The notes under the pieces are model-generated. The model was not told where the DNA came from, did not search any database, and was given only the letters and a program-made list of their open reading frames with translations. DNA of 64,000 bases, from positions 930,001-994,000 of the forward strand of contig NZ_JAJJMN010000002.1 in assembly GCF_020905335.1 (NCBI RefSeq), written 5' to 3'. The translations under genes were made by a program, and so were the position numbers. Below are positions 17,889 to 27,082 of the stretch, piece by piece (positions within the stretch are counted from its first letter, which is position 1; each line of letters begins with the position of its first letter). This stretch comes from Flavobacterium lipolyticum. GTDB taxonomy: Bacteria; Bacteroidota; Bacteroidia; Flavobacteriales; Flavobacteriaceae.

Positions 17889-18362
17889 ATGAGAACTTCA
17901 AAATTGCTTTTGGCTTTTTTGGCGGCTGGCTTTACTTTCACAAGCTGTGACAGTGATAAAACCGAAATTGATACCGAATATCCTGTAATTAATGTTTCTG
18001 CCGCGAATGCGTTCCCGATACAATGCAGTACGATCACTCGCGGACAAAAAATTACTTTCAGAGCAAAGTTTTCAGACAACGCACAACTGGGATCTTATAG
18101 TCTGGACATTCACCACAATTTCGACCATCACAATCACAGTACCGAAGTAGCATCCTGCAACGAGGATCCTATCAAAAAACCGGTAAACCCGATGCTTTAC
18201 ATCAATTCGGTTACGATTCCTTCCGGGCAAAAGAGTTATGAAGCGGTCCAGGAAATCGAAATTCCACAAAACATTGATGCCGGAGATTATCATTTCCTGA
18301 TTCGTTTAACGGATAAGGAAGGCTGGCAGACGATCAAAGGTTTGAGTATTAAAATATTATAA
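17889..18362 (+). CDS. DUF4625 lipoprotein, His-rich
   Basis: A 157-residue lipoprotein with a lipobox ending at Cys20 (FTFTSC). It carries a DUF4625-like beta-sandwich (about 30-157) with a striking HHNFDHHNHS cluster at residues 75-84 and two further Cys (46 and 90), consistent with metal capture at the cell surface. An alternative in-frame ATG at 17859 would lengthen the signal peptide by ten residues. The next gene starts 10 bases after the stop, so the two are co-transcribed. Confidence 0.75.
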   Translation: MRTSKLLLAFLAAGFTFTSCDSDKTEIDTEYPVINVSAANAFPIQCSTITRGQKITFRAKFSDNAQLGSYSLDIHHNFDHHNHSTEVASCNEDPIKKPVNPMLYINSVTIPSGQKSYEAVQEIEIPQNIDAGDYHFLIRLTDKEGWQTIKGLSIKIL

Positions 18363-18372
18363 ATTGATTTTG

Positions 18373-20799
18373 ATGAACAACACTAAGTCAAGTCAATTGC
18401 GGACTTATTGCGTGCTGCTCTTTTGTTTTGTTTTGGTTACAAAAGTAGCAGCCCAATCCGTTCGTGTTTCCGGCACCGTATTTTCTAAGGATCAAAAACC
18501 TTTGGAAGGTGCTTTGGTCACGCTGTATCCGGCTCATATTAGTACTATAACCAATAAAAAAGGAGAGTATTTCCTAAATCAGGTTCCTAAAAACACAAAG
18601 CGATTAACGGTAACCTATTCCGGGTATGCTTCTTATGAAACGGCAATTGCTATAAGTCAAAACACAATTGTGCAGCCTGCTATTTTCTTAAAACCGGAAA
18701 TACAGGAGTTATCAGAAGTTGTCATTAGTGAAGGTTATGAAGTACGTCGCAAAAAACAGGAATCCCTTAATCTTGAAATCGTAAACAGCAGCTTTATCCA
18801 ACGTAATCTCGGCGGAAGCTTAATGCAGTCTTTGCAAAGACTTCCGGGTGTTAAGACCATTTCTATCGGTTCCGGTGGCTCAAAACCACTCATTCGCGGA
18901 CTGAGTTTCAATCAGGTTATTGTAGTTGAAAACGGTATCAAACACGAAGGTCAGCAATGGGGAGCAGATCACGGTTTAGAAATCGATCAATATGCTGTAA
19001 ACCGCGTGGCAATCATCAAAGGTCCATCATCGTTTATGTACGGTTCTGATGCCATTGGCGGCGCCATAAACATACAGCCTGTACCTTTTCCTACTCAACA
19101 TGTTTTGGGCGGAACAGTTGATTTTACAGGCAAAAGTAATAACGAACAATTCGGAGGATCTGTCAATCTTTACGGTCGAAATGAAAAATGGTTCTTTGAT
19201 TCCAGAATAACTGCTATGGATTACGGAGACTACCGCGTTCCCACTGATACGGTACAGGTGTACAATTATGCCGTTCCTTTATACAAAAACCACTTGCGCA
19301 ACACCGCAGGACGTGAACTCGATGTACACGCCAGTGCCGGTTATGTGACGGATCAACTCAAATCAGTTTTGTATTTCAGTAACATTTATACCAAAAGCGG
19401 CTTTTTTGCCAATGCACACGGACTCGAACCACGAAATGTAGACACAGAGCTGCACGATCGTTCCAGCAGAGATATTTTAATGCCATTTCAGGAAGTTACA
19501 CATACCAAAATCAGTAATACCACTTCCTTTTCGTTAGGTTCCCACCGTTTCGAAACGCAGTTGGGTTTCCAGAAAAACTTTCGTCGGGAATGGAGTCATT
19601 ATGTCAATCACGGTTATATGCCACCCCTGTATCCTTCTGATAGGCATGCTCCGGAAGATCTGGAAAGACAATACGATAAAGAAGTGTTCTCCGCTGCTTT
19701 TAAAGATGAGTTTTCCATCCGAAATCATCAATTTACCACAGGAATTAATGCCGAACAGCAACAAAACAGCATTAACGGCTGGAGTTTTCTGATTCCTGCC
19801 TATAAACAATTCAATGTCGGAGGATTTGTTTATGATAAAATTCAGCTTAACGAATTATGGCTGCTTCATGCCGCTGTACGACTCGATTATGGTAAAATCA
19901 AAATGAAACAATACACCGACTGGTTTCCAAGCGAAGTCACTGAAAACGGTCAAACAACTTCTGAATATTTGAAACGTTCTGAAGACCTGACCCGTACTTT
20001 TCAGAGTTTCAATTGGTCTGCAGGCATTAATTATACACCGGGACAATGGTCCTTAAAAGCCAATCTAGGAACGAGTTTCAGAATGCCCATTGCTAAAGAA
20101 CTGGCCTCAAATGGGGTAAATTATCATTATTTCAGATTTGAAAAAGGCAATCCCAATTTAGCAGCCGAACGTTCGTATCAATTGGATCTTGGTATGGAAT
20201 GGAAGAATACTAAGTGGTCTTTTCAACTGAGTCCGTTCTTTAATTATTTCCCCAATTACATTTACCTCAATCCAACTTCGCAACATGATATTTATTACGG
20301 AGCCGGCAATCAGGTATTTGAATACGAGCAGAGTAAAGTTATGCGTTATGGCGGTGAATTACAGCTCCGTTATCAGTTTCTGGAAAATTTAAGCGGTGAA
20401 GTTTTAGCAGAATATCTGTATAGCGAGCAAATGTCGGGAGATAAAAAAGGATACACACTACCCTTCTCTCCGCCCCCATCCGTTTTGTTTGGCATCACTT
20501 ACAATCCAAAAATAAAAAGTTTAAAAGACACCTATTTCTCTCTTGATTATCGCTTTACTGCCGAGCAGCATCAGATTGTCCCACCTGAAAAGAAAACAGC
20601 AAGCAGTAACGTCTTTAACCTCGCCGTGGGAACTAAACTAAAAGCCGGATCGCAGGATTTCATCATTAGTCTTCAGGTTCAGAATCTGTTCAACACAAAG
20701 TACCTCAATCACACCAGTTTCTACAGGTTAATAGAACTTCCTGAAGCTGGAAGAAACATTATTATATCGCTGAAAATTCCATTTTTAATACACCAATAA
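18373..20799 (+). CDS. TonB-dependent outer-membrane receptor, probable metal importer
   Basis: An 808-residue receptor: signal peptide to about residue 27 (KVAAQ), a carboxypeptidase-like regulatory domain (about 30-108), a TonB-box-like stretch (ELSEVVISEGYE), a plug domain (about 125-235, with LPGVKTISIGSGGSKPLIRGL and KGPSSFMYGSDAIGG) and a 22-strand barrel. The plug has a GQQWGADHGLEID segment (193-205) found in non-siderophore metal receptors of this type. Flanking His-rich and AztD-like lipoproteins suggest zinc as cargo. The codon at 18364 is TTG; the ATG at 18373 is the better start. Confidence 0.88.
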   Translation: MNNTKSSQLRTYCVLLFCFVLVTKVAAQSVRVSGTVFSKDQKPLEGALVTLYPAHISTITNKKGEYFLNQVPKNTKRLTVTYSGYASYETAIAISQNTIVQPAIFLKPEIQELSEVVISEGYEVRRKKQESLNLEIVNSSFIQRNLGGSLMQSLQRLPGVKTISIGSGGSKPLIRGLSFNQVIVVENGIKHEGQQWGADHGLEIDQYAVNRVAIIKGPSSFMYGSDAIGGAINIQPVPFPTQHVLGGTVDFTGKSNNEQFGGSVNLYGRNEKWFFDSRITAMDYGDYRVPTDTVQVYNYAVPLYKNHLRNTAGRELDVHASAGYVTDQLKSVLYFSNIYTKSGFFANAHGLEPRNVDTELHDRSSRDILMPFQEVTHTKISNTTSFSLGSHRFETQLGFQKNFRREWSHYVNHGYMPPLYPSDRHAPEDLERQYDKEVFSAAFKDEFSIRNHQFTTGINAEQQQNSINGWSFLIPAYKQFNVGGFVYDKIQLNELWLLHAAVRLDYGKIKMKQYTDWFPSEVTENGQTTSEYLKRSEDLTRTFQSFNWSAGINYTPGQWSLKANLGTSFRMPIAKELASNGVNYHYFRFEKGNPNLAAERSYQLDLGMEWKNTKWSFQLSPFFNYFPNYIYLNPTSQHDIYYGAGNQVFEYEQSKVMRYGGELQLRYQFLENLSGEVLAEYLYSEQMSGDKKGYTLPFSPPPSVLFGITYNPKIKSLKDTYFSLDYRFTAEQHQIVPPEKKTASSNVFNLAVGTKLKAGSQDFIISLQVQNLFNTKYLNHTSFYRLIELPEAGRNIIISLKIPFLIHQ

Positions 20800-20836
20800 A
20801 TACCCTATGAATTTAATTAATCAACCCAGTACCCTA

Positions 20837-21739
20837 ATGAAAACGCTAAAACTAACACTGCTCTTTCTGGCTGTTAATCTGTCTTTTACAGCCTGTAGTA
20901 ACGATGACGACAAAGAAGTTATAAAACCCAAAGCTGAAAATATTGAAATTGGTACCGCCAATAATAAAAAAGCCCTGATTGGCCGCGATTTTCACTTTAA
21001 TGCCGACGTACTTGCCGGAGATAAAATTGCCGATGTACAGTTGAAAATCCTTCCCATAAAAGATGAAACTTATAGCAAAGACTGGAAATTTGAACTGTCC
21101 TGGGCAGAATACAAAGGCGCGAAAAATACTAATGTACACAAACATTTCAATATTCCGGCTGATGCTCCGGAAGGCAAATTTGATTTCCTTTTTATTGTTA
21201 CAGACGAAAACGGATCTAAACTCGAAATTAAAGAGGTCGTTACAATTACAGATCCTGCCAACTTACCTGTCGATCCCGTAATTGGCCGCGATAATCTCTC
21301 CCGAAACGATAATCTGATTTACTATATGAATACCTGGGTTGAACCAGAGCTTATTTTCAAAAAGAATGACCTTCTGACTGCACATGCACAGGTAAGTCAA
21401 ATTATGGGGGATGGAATTTTATATTCTGTTTTGATTAAAAAAAGTACCAATTACAATCCAGAAAGTATCGACAAGCTCGATTTGAAAAAAGTTATTGTCA
21501 TTTCAAAAGTCGAACATAAAGGTCTGGGACCTGCTTCAAAAATTACTACCCTTCAAAAAATAAATGGTGTTTTGGGCGGTCAAAGCATCACTATTGGTGC
21601 AGCTACAGATTTCGAAGGAACTCCAATTACAGCTGACAAAGCCTGGCAATCCGGAACCTACAATTGGGTAATACTCTATAAAAACACTACACACAATATA
21701 AGCGTCTATAAATCGATGCCTATTACCATTAATTTTTAA
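20837..21739 (+). CDS. DUF4625-like lipoprotein of the metal operon
   Basis: A 300-residue lipoprotein (lipobox Cys20, LSFTAC, followed by an acidic SNDDD tether typical of surface-exported Bacteroidota lipoproteins). Residues 35-140 resemble the DUF4625 sandwich of the first lipoprotein, including an HxxF-like HVHKHF segment near residue 101. The second half (150-300) is a further beta-rich domain I cannot name. It starts 37 bases after the receptor gene; an ATG at 20807 is the alternative start. It probably works with the receptor at the cell surface. Confidence 0.75.
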   Translation: MKTLKLTLLFLAVNLSFTACSNDDDKEVIKPKAENIEIGTANNKKALIGRDFHFNADVLAGDKIADVQLKILPIKDETYSKDWKFELSWAEYKGAKNTNVHKHFNIPADAPEGKFDFLFIVTDENGSKLEIKEVVTITDPANLPVDPVIGRDNLSRNDNLIYYMNTWVEPELIFKKNDLLTAHAQVSQIMGDGILYSVLIKKSTNYNPESIDKLDLKKVIVISKVEHKGLGPASKITTLQKINGVLGGQSITIGAATDFEGTPITADKAWQSGTYNWVILYKNTTHNISVYKSMPITINF

Positions 21740-21763
21740 AAATCAACTTTAATTACCTTTACC

Positions 21764-22978
21764 ATGAAAAACAATTTTTACAAACTCATTTTCCTATTCG
21801 CCTTATCTGCAACTGTATTTTCCTGCAGCAACGACGATGACAATAGTCCTGAAACTCCCAAAGAAGCTTTAACCGAATATAAATTCTTAAGAATTTTACT
21901 TTCTGATGAAAAAACAACTGAGATCACCTTAGTTAATCCGGTTGAAGCCACGATAAGCTCTTTTAATGCTAAGTTTGCAAAATCTACTGTTTATACTACA
22001 GAATCCAAACGATATGCGGGAATCATTCACAGAGCCAGCAACACGGTTGAAACTTTCGACAGCGGTTTTGAAGGTCATGGCGATCACGTGGATGTAGACG
22101 GAATCCCTAAATTTGGCGCTTTAATTGGCCAGTCGCCTATGCCTACCCATTTTAAAAGCAAAAGCGGAGAGCTGATGACTTTTAATGACGGCGACGGAAC
22201 ACTGGCGGTTGCCAAAGAATCTGAAATTACTACTGCGGGAGCTAAATTTAAGATTATAAATGCAGGTTTGTTGGCACATCACGGCGCAATGGCTACTTTT
22301 ACTAATGGTACTTACGCTATTACTGAAAAAGACAATTCGATAACAGGAACACTCCCTGAAAAGGTTAAAATTATTGATAATTCCGGTAAGACTCTTTTTA
22401 ATGCAACGGTTGCTACCAAAGGAATTCACGGAAATGCCTCAGATGGAACCTATGCCGTTTTCGGATCAGCAAGCGGTGTTCTTGTAGTAGAAAGTAACGG
22501 AAAACAAAAGCTTATTGCACTTCCTGCTGATTTTGGGACTGCGTGGTTTGGAACTATTCTGGAAACAAAGGCAAAAGGAAAATTTGTGGGATATACCGCT
22601 GCAAAAGGAGCTTTTCTAATTGATGTAGCAGCCGAGACCATTAAACCTATTATCCAAAGTACTACAATCATGCAATGCAAAGTGAGTTTTAATGCGACTA
22701 AACTGGGAATTCTATTGCATACGGGCGAATTCAAATTGTACAATCTTACCAGCCTGCAAGTTGAAAAGGAAGCTAAAGTTATTGCCGAAACTGCTACTGA
22801 TGCGGCATTAAAACCTCAAATGCAGTTAACAGAGAACTTTGGTTATATTACTTCTCCCACTACAGGAGAATTATTACAACTGAATTTGTCTACCATGGCA
22901 ATTGCAAAGAAAATCAAGGTTTCAAGTACACCATATATGATTACCGTTTTAGGCTTTGAAAATAGCAAAGGCCATTAA
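21764..22978 (+). CDS. AztD-like zinc metallochaperone, lipoprotein form
   Basis: A 404-residue lipoprotein (lipobox Cys21, TVFSC, then an acidic SNDDDN tether). The rest reads as a beta-propeller of the AztD type: FDSGFEGHGDHVDVDG (98-113), the conserved PTHFKSKSGELMTFNDGDG region (127-145), AHHGAM (171-176) and KGIHGNASDG (219-228), with His105, Asp107, His108, His129, His172, His173 and His222 as candidate metal ligands. AztD of Paracoccus passes zinc to the AztC binding protein of an ABC importer. Here the protein is membrane-anchored and follows a TonB receptor, with no ABC genes nearby. The family call comes from memory of motif wording and should be confirmed. Confidence 0.8.
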   Translation: MKNNFYKLIFLFALSATVFSCSNDDDNSPETPKEALTEYKFLRILLSDEKTTEITLVNPVEATISSFNAKFAKSTVYTTESKRYAGIIHRASNTVETFDSGFEGHGDHVDVDGIPKFGALIGQSPMPTHFKSKSGELMTFNDGDGTLAVAKESEITTAGAKFKIINAGLLAHHGAMATFTNGTYAITEKDNSITGTLPEKVKIIDNSGKTLFNATVATKGIHGNASDGTYAVFGSASGVLVVESNGKQKLIALPADFGTAWFGTILETKAKGKFVGYTAAKGAFLIDVAAETIKPIIQSTTIMQCKVSFNATKLGILLHTGEFKLYNLTSLQVEKEAKVIAETATDAALKPQMQLTENFGYITSPTTGELLQLNLSTMAIAKKIKVSSTPYMITVLGFENSKGH

Positions 22979-23004
22979 AAAGTAATTCTATTATTTATTT
23001 TATC

Positions 23005-23035
23005 AAGAAGGCCGGATCATTTATCCGGCCTTCTT
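23005..23035 (+). terminator. Terminator of the metal operon
   Basis: AAGAAGGCCGGAT pairs perfectly with ATCCGGCCTTCTT around a five-base loop, 27 bases after the AztD-like gene. Its core stem GGCCGGAT is reused in the terminator at 25334-25360. Confidence 0.9.
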
Positions 23036-23072
23036 TACTATACTTCGATCTAAAATTGTAAATCCGAAGAAG

Positions 23073-23587
23073 GAATAAATCTCGCGAAGTCGCAGAGTCA
23101 CAAAGATTTTATATTTTTTAGCGTTTTGGAAAGTATTACTATTTGGATCAAAGATTAAAATTAATTCCCAGAATATCTTCCCGATTCAAAGACACTCGCA
23201 AAAACAGTTCCGCAGGAACGCACTATTTTGTAGCAACGGATTTTAATCCGTTGAAAACAAAACACAACGCAGAAAAGTTCCGTAGGAACGACATATCTAT
23301 AGCAACCGTAGGAACGACATATTTAAAAAGACCGTAGGAACGACATATGTATAACGACCGTAGGATCGATGTATATAAATTGTGATTGTGCGGAGTTTTT
23401 GCCACAGATTAAAAGGATTATGTATATTGTATATCTGCTTAATCTGCTAGATCTGCGGGAGAAATAAATCTCGCGAAGTTGCAGAGTCGCAAAGGTTTTA
23501 TATCCTTTCCCTCTCACAAAAACCGATCTCAAAAGCAGTTCCGAAGGAACCCTCTATTTTGTAGCAACGGATTTTAATCCGTTGAAA
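23073..23587. repeat. Composite repeat region with a 26-bp-period core
   Basis: Three layers are visible. (a) A segment beginning AATAAATCTCGCGAAGT occurs at about 23075 and 23463. (b) A segment CAGTTCCG.AGGAAC followed by GTAGCAACGGATTTTAATCC occurs at about 23206-23258 and 23536-23587. (c) Between them CCGTAGGAACGACATAT starts at 23280, 23306, 23332 and, degenerate, 23358, exactly 26 bases apart with unrelated 9-base spacers. The whole 846-base gap between the metal operon and the next gene contains no credible gene. Confidence 0.85.
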
Positions 23588-23824
23588 ATAAGATACCGAA
23601 TCTCGCTCAAATGCCTGTCAATTTTTAAATAAAACCTCCTGACGTAACTTTTATCGGAGAACATTTTACTATTTAACAAACAAAACACTACTTTTACAAA
23701 CATAAAACAATGATAAACAAGCAACTACATCCGTAAAACATTTCATTTCACTATTATTTTATCACGATCAACAAGTAGGCTCCTCATAAAAAAATATAAG
23801 TTAACCCCTTAATAATTGAGTACT

Positions 23825-24409
23825 ATGAAACAAGTGTTATTTAAAGATTTAGGCGAAAGCAGAAATAAGGATATTTTTCCATCGCAAGAAATAAAAGAAA
23901 ATTTAGTCAATGCTTTTTTTCCGGAAGATACATTGACACTTACTCACAATTTATCGAGTGTAACTGCGGCTTTTTATGGTTTGTTATTAAAAAATATTGG
24001 CGCCGCTTTCGGAAATGATAAAATGGATGAGCATTCTAAGAAATTGTTCTATGACCTCGGGAAACTAAAAACCATGCAGGCTTTCCAGGCAAACCCTACA
24101 CTGGAAAAAGACACCAGGACATTTGCTGCAGTTGTTATTTATGCGATATACAACTCAAGTCCGGAGTACAACTTCAGAATACTAAAATACAGTCCCGAAA
24201 ACACAATTGTAGAACTTACCGGAGTCGATCGGTATTTAAAAATTCTAACAGAACTGGGAATCGAGAAACACATTACGATACCAACGTTTTTGCCTTTTGT
24301 TGAAGGAATTAAAGAAGTTGTAAATATTCCTTGTCAGATCGAGTATACGTTTGAACAAACAAATCCAGATTTTACAATTAAATCGGTGTATAACATTAAA
24401 CAACTTTAG
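23825..24409 (+). CDS. Conserved-looking cytosolic protein of unknown function
   Basis: A 194-residue soluble protein with no signal or membrane segment. A helical first half (about 15-110) is followed by an alpha/beta second half ending in PCQIEYTFEQTNPDFTIK, a form seen in small-molecule-binding helical-barrel proteins such as the V4R or ATC-hydrolase-like folds; this resemblance is weak. It is followed after only four bases by the double-hotdog-like gene, so the two form an operon and probably act in one pathway. Start is the ATG at 23825; a TTG three codons upstream is less likely. No function is assigned. Confidence 0.6.
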   Translation: MKQVLFKDLGESRNKDIFPSQEIKENLVNAFFPEDTLTLTHNLSSVTAAFYGLLLKNIGAAFGNDKMDEHSKKLFYDLGKLKTMQAFQANPTLEKDTRTFAAVVIYAIYNSSPEYNFRILKYSPENTIVELTGVDRYLKILTELGIEKHITIPTFLPFVEGIKEVVNIPCQIEYTFEQTNPDFTIKSVYNIKQL

Positions 24410-24413
24410 TACG

Positions 24414-25253
24414 ATGATACCACAACCCCAAAGAAATATAGTAGAGCTTATTGGTGAAACTTCGCCCTATTTATTTGAAAATGCCGATAAAATTGCTTTT
24501 AAGGACAATCCTACTGAGTTTCCGCTTCATCAACCCTTTGAGTCATTTGAACGGGAGAATTTTAGTGATTTTATTAAAATACTCACAACCATGGGAAGTC
24601 TAAACTTAGTAAAAGAAATGAAAACGGAGGAGAAAAATTATTTTCTGGCCGAAAAGCTTCGAATAAGAAGAATCTCGCACCAACAACCCTCTGGATTGTT
24701 GGTGGCCAAAATAAGTCCACAATTGGAAAACCATCAAAAAGGAAAATCCTTAATTGAAATTAGAGACGATGCCAATACCTTGTTTCAAATGGAAGTTGAT
24801 TATTACATTTTCAACGAACCTTCTTTCAAGAAAATATTTGAGCCTCATTACAATGACGAAACTGATGCTGCTTTCCCGTCCTGTGCTCTGCCCGAAACTT
24901 CATTAGAGTATTTAAATGAAAATGAATTTAATGTCACTGTAAATGGATTTACCCGCGATCAATGCAAAGGACATTTTGAAAACTATCAGATTGTACCCGC
25001 CGTATATATTGCGAAATGCATACTGAAAAATGTCTTTAAATCGGCTCCTGCCAATACTACTGAAACAGCTGCTGTAGAAATCGAGAACGTAGAAGCTTTT
25101 TTAAATAAAGCAATGCCTGTAGATACCGCTTTTAAAGTTAATGTGAGCATCTTTCGACTGCAAAAGAATCTAAAAACGTATAAATGTACTGTAACCGATT
25201 ATGCAAATGAATATGGCCACTATTTTATTACACTTAAAAACTTAATAAACTAA
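24414..25253 (+). CDS. Double-hotdog protein, FabA/FabZ dehydratase-like (putative)
   Basis: A 279-residue protein that appears to hold two hotdog folds. First half: SGLLVAKISPQLENH, then GKSLIEIRDDANTLFQMEVDYYIF (about 93-132), the closing strands of a hotdog. Second half: FNVTVNGFTRDQCKGHF (172-188) followed by IVPAVYIAKCIL (193-204), closely resembling the GHFP...VPGV active-site region of FabZ/FabA with His187 as candidate catalyst, and closing strands to the end. This suggests dehydration or binding of an acyl thioester. A partner acyl carrier protein or ketosynthase is not present nearby. It shares an operon with the unknown gene just upstream. The assignment is inference from motif form. 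Confidence 0.6.
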   Translation: MIPQPQRNIVELIGETSPYLFENADKIAFKDNPTEFPLHQPFESFERENFSDFIKILTTMGSLNLVKEMKTEEKNYFLAEKLRIRRISHQQPSGLLVAKISPQLENHQKGKSLIEIRDDANTLFQMEVDYYIFNEPSFKKIFEPHYNDETDAAFPSCALPETSLEYLNENEFNVTVNGFTRDQCKGHFENYQIVPAVYIAKCILKNVFKSAPANTTETAAVEIENVEAFLNKAMPVDTAFKVNVSIFRLQKNLKTYKCTVTDYANEYGHYFITLKNLIN

Positions 25254-25333
25254 AATGTTACTCCAAAAAAGTACATCTCTACAAATACTAATCATCAGAA
25301 TGAAACAGCAGTTACCTCAAAAAAAACAAACAG

Positions 25334-25360
25334 AAAGGCCGGATAATACATCCGGCCTTT
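25334..25360. terminator. Bidirectional terminator between convergent genes
   Basis: AAAGGCCGGAT pairs with ATCCGGCCTTT around a five-base loop, followed by T-rich sequence on the plus strand and preceded by an A-run, so it can stop both the rightward hotdog operon and leftward nrdA. Confidence 0.88.
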
Positions 25361-25367
25361 TCTATTT

Positions 25368-27068
25368 TTATGATTCACAGCTGCTACAGCTCACCAAACT
25401 GGTTACCAATTCTTTCGAGACACTTTGACTGCGTTGGTAATACAAACTCTTAATTCCAAGCTGCCAAGCTTCTATAAGCAGTCGGTTTACTTCCTTAATG
25501 GGTAAATCGGCTGGGATATTCAAATTGATGCTTTGTCCCTGATCGACAAATTTCTGACGTATTGCGGCCTGCTGTACAATCTCTAACTGACTGATTTCTT
25601 TAAAGGTTTTAAAAACATCTTTCTCTTCTTTTGTCAGCTGGGTCATGTGCTGTACGCTTCCGCCATTTAACATGATCTCTCTCCAAACCTCTTCATTGTC
25701 GAGTCCTTTTTCTTCCAGTAAAATTTTAAGGTATTTATTTTTACGCATAAAATTTCCCTTGCTCAGACCGGCTTTGTAATAATTACTGCTAAAAGGCTCA
25801 ATCCCGGGCGAAGTCTGTCCTAAAATAGCCGATGAAGAAGTGGTTGGTGCAATAGCCATAGTGGTTGTATTACGTCTTCCATAACCTTTAAGCAATTCCG
25901 GTTCGCCATAAATTCGGGCCAGATCCTGAGTGGCTTTATCGGCCTTATCACTAATATGTTTAAAAATTTCAGTAGTTTTCATCTTGGCTTCCATTCCTTC
26001 AAACGGAATCATATTCTTTTGCAGATACGAATGCCATCCCAGAACACCAAGTCCAAGTGCACGGTGTCTTTTGGCAAATCGATTGGCTGCGGAAAGGTAA
26101 TAATTACCTTCTGTTTTTTCTATAAATTCCTGCAATACGGCATCCAGGAAAAAGATCGCTAATTTTACGGCTTCAGTATCTCTCCATTCTTCGTAAAGCT
26201 CGAGATTCATTGACGAAAGACAGCAAATAAACGATTCGTCAAGACTGGAAGGCAGCATAATTTCGCTGCACAAATTGCTGGCATTAATACGCAGGTTTTT
26301 GTCTTTGTAAACTTGTGGTTTGTTTTTATTTACATTATCACTGAAAAAGATATAAGGCAATCCCTTTTGCTGACGGCTTTCTAATACTTTCGCCCAAATT
26401 TGTCTTTTGTCGACATCACCATCAATCATTTCCTGCATCCAGTAATCCGGCACGCAGATTCCGGTAAACAAATTCTGAATCGGGTTTCCAATACTTTTAA
26501 TCTTCAAAAATTCCTCGATATCCGGATGATCAACATCTAAATAAGCAGCAAATGCCCCACGGCGAACCCCTCCCTGAGAAATGGTATCCATTGTAGTATC
26601 AAAAAGTTTCATAAAACTTACCGCTCCACTACTCTTTCCATTATCTGTAACAGCACTTCCTCTCTCGCGCAGCTCTCCAAAATACCCCGATGTTCCTCCA
26701 CCAATTTTGGTTTGCATAATCACCTCTCCCAATTTGTGGGTGATTCCTTCTATTTCATCGGGAACATGCACATTAAAGCACGAAATTGGCAAACCGCGTT
26801 CAGTTCCCATATTCGCCCAAACAGGCGAACTGATGCTCATCCAGCCACGTTCGATCATTTCTACAAAAGATTCCTTTAATTCGGGTTTGTATAATCGTCG
26901 GGCCGCAGCGGTACAAATTCTGTCAATTGCACCTTCTACAGTTTCTCCCTTCAAAAGATAACCACGATTTAAGATTTGCTCACTTTCAGAGTTTTTCCAC
27001 CACATTTTATTCTCGGCTTCACTTAACGGAAGGCTGTTTGCTGAAGTTGTATCTATTGTATTCATCAT
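25368..27068 (-). CDS. nrdA: Class I ribonucleotide reductase, large (alpha) subunit without ATP-cone
   Basis: A 566-residue catalytic subunit that reduces ribonucleoside diphosphates. Active-site residues are present: Cys97 (PISCFN) and Cys282/Cys283 (SFICC) as the redox pair region, Asn265-Cys267-Glu269 (NLCSE) with the thiyl radical Cys267, the radical-transfer pair Tyr543/Tyr544 (LYYQRS) and the C-terminal shuttle cysteines Cys561/Cys564 (SCSSC). It is shorter than the usual 750-800 residues because the N-terminal ATP-cone that senses ATP/dATP is missing; the protein starts directly in the helical domain. It lies 14 bases after nrdB in an nrdBA operon. Confidence 0.93.
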   Translation of the reverse strand: MMNTIDTTSANSLPLSEAENKMWWKNSESEQILNRGYLLKGETVEGAIDRICTAAARRLYKPELKESFVEMIERGWMSISSPVWANMGTERGLPISCFNVHVPDEIEGITHKLGEVIMQTKIGGGTSGYFGELRERGSAVTDNGKSSGAVSFMKLFDTTMDTISQGGVRRGAFAAYLDVDHPDIEEFLKIKSIGNPIQNLFTGICVPDYWMQEMIDGDVDKRQIWAKVLESRQQKGLPYIFFSDNVNKNKPQVYKDKNLRINASNLCSEIMLPSSLDESFICCLSSMNLELYEEWRDTEAVKLAIFFLDAVLQEFIEKTEGNYYLSAANRFAKRHRALGLGVLGWHSYLQKNMIPFEGMEAKMKTTEIFKHISDKADKATQDLARIYGEPELLKGYGRRNTTTMAIAPTTSSSAILGQTSPGIEPFSSNYYKAGLSKGNFMRKNKYLKILLEEKGLDNEEVWREIMLNGGSVQHMTQLTKEEKDVFKTFKEISQLEIVQQAAIRQKFVDQGQSINLNIPADLPIKEVNRLLIEAWQLGIKSLYYQRSQSVSKELVTSLVSCSSCES

Positions 27069-27082
27069 TGTAATTTTGCTTT

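Noticed and set aside
23280..23374. CRISPR array
   Set aside because: Repeat of 17 and spacer of 9 bases are far too short, the last unit is degenerate and no cas gene is present.
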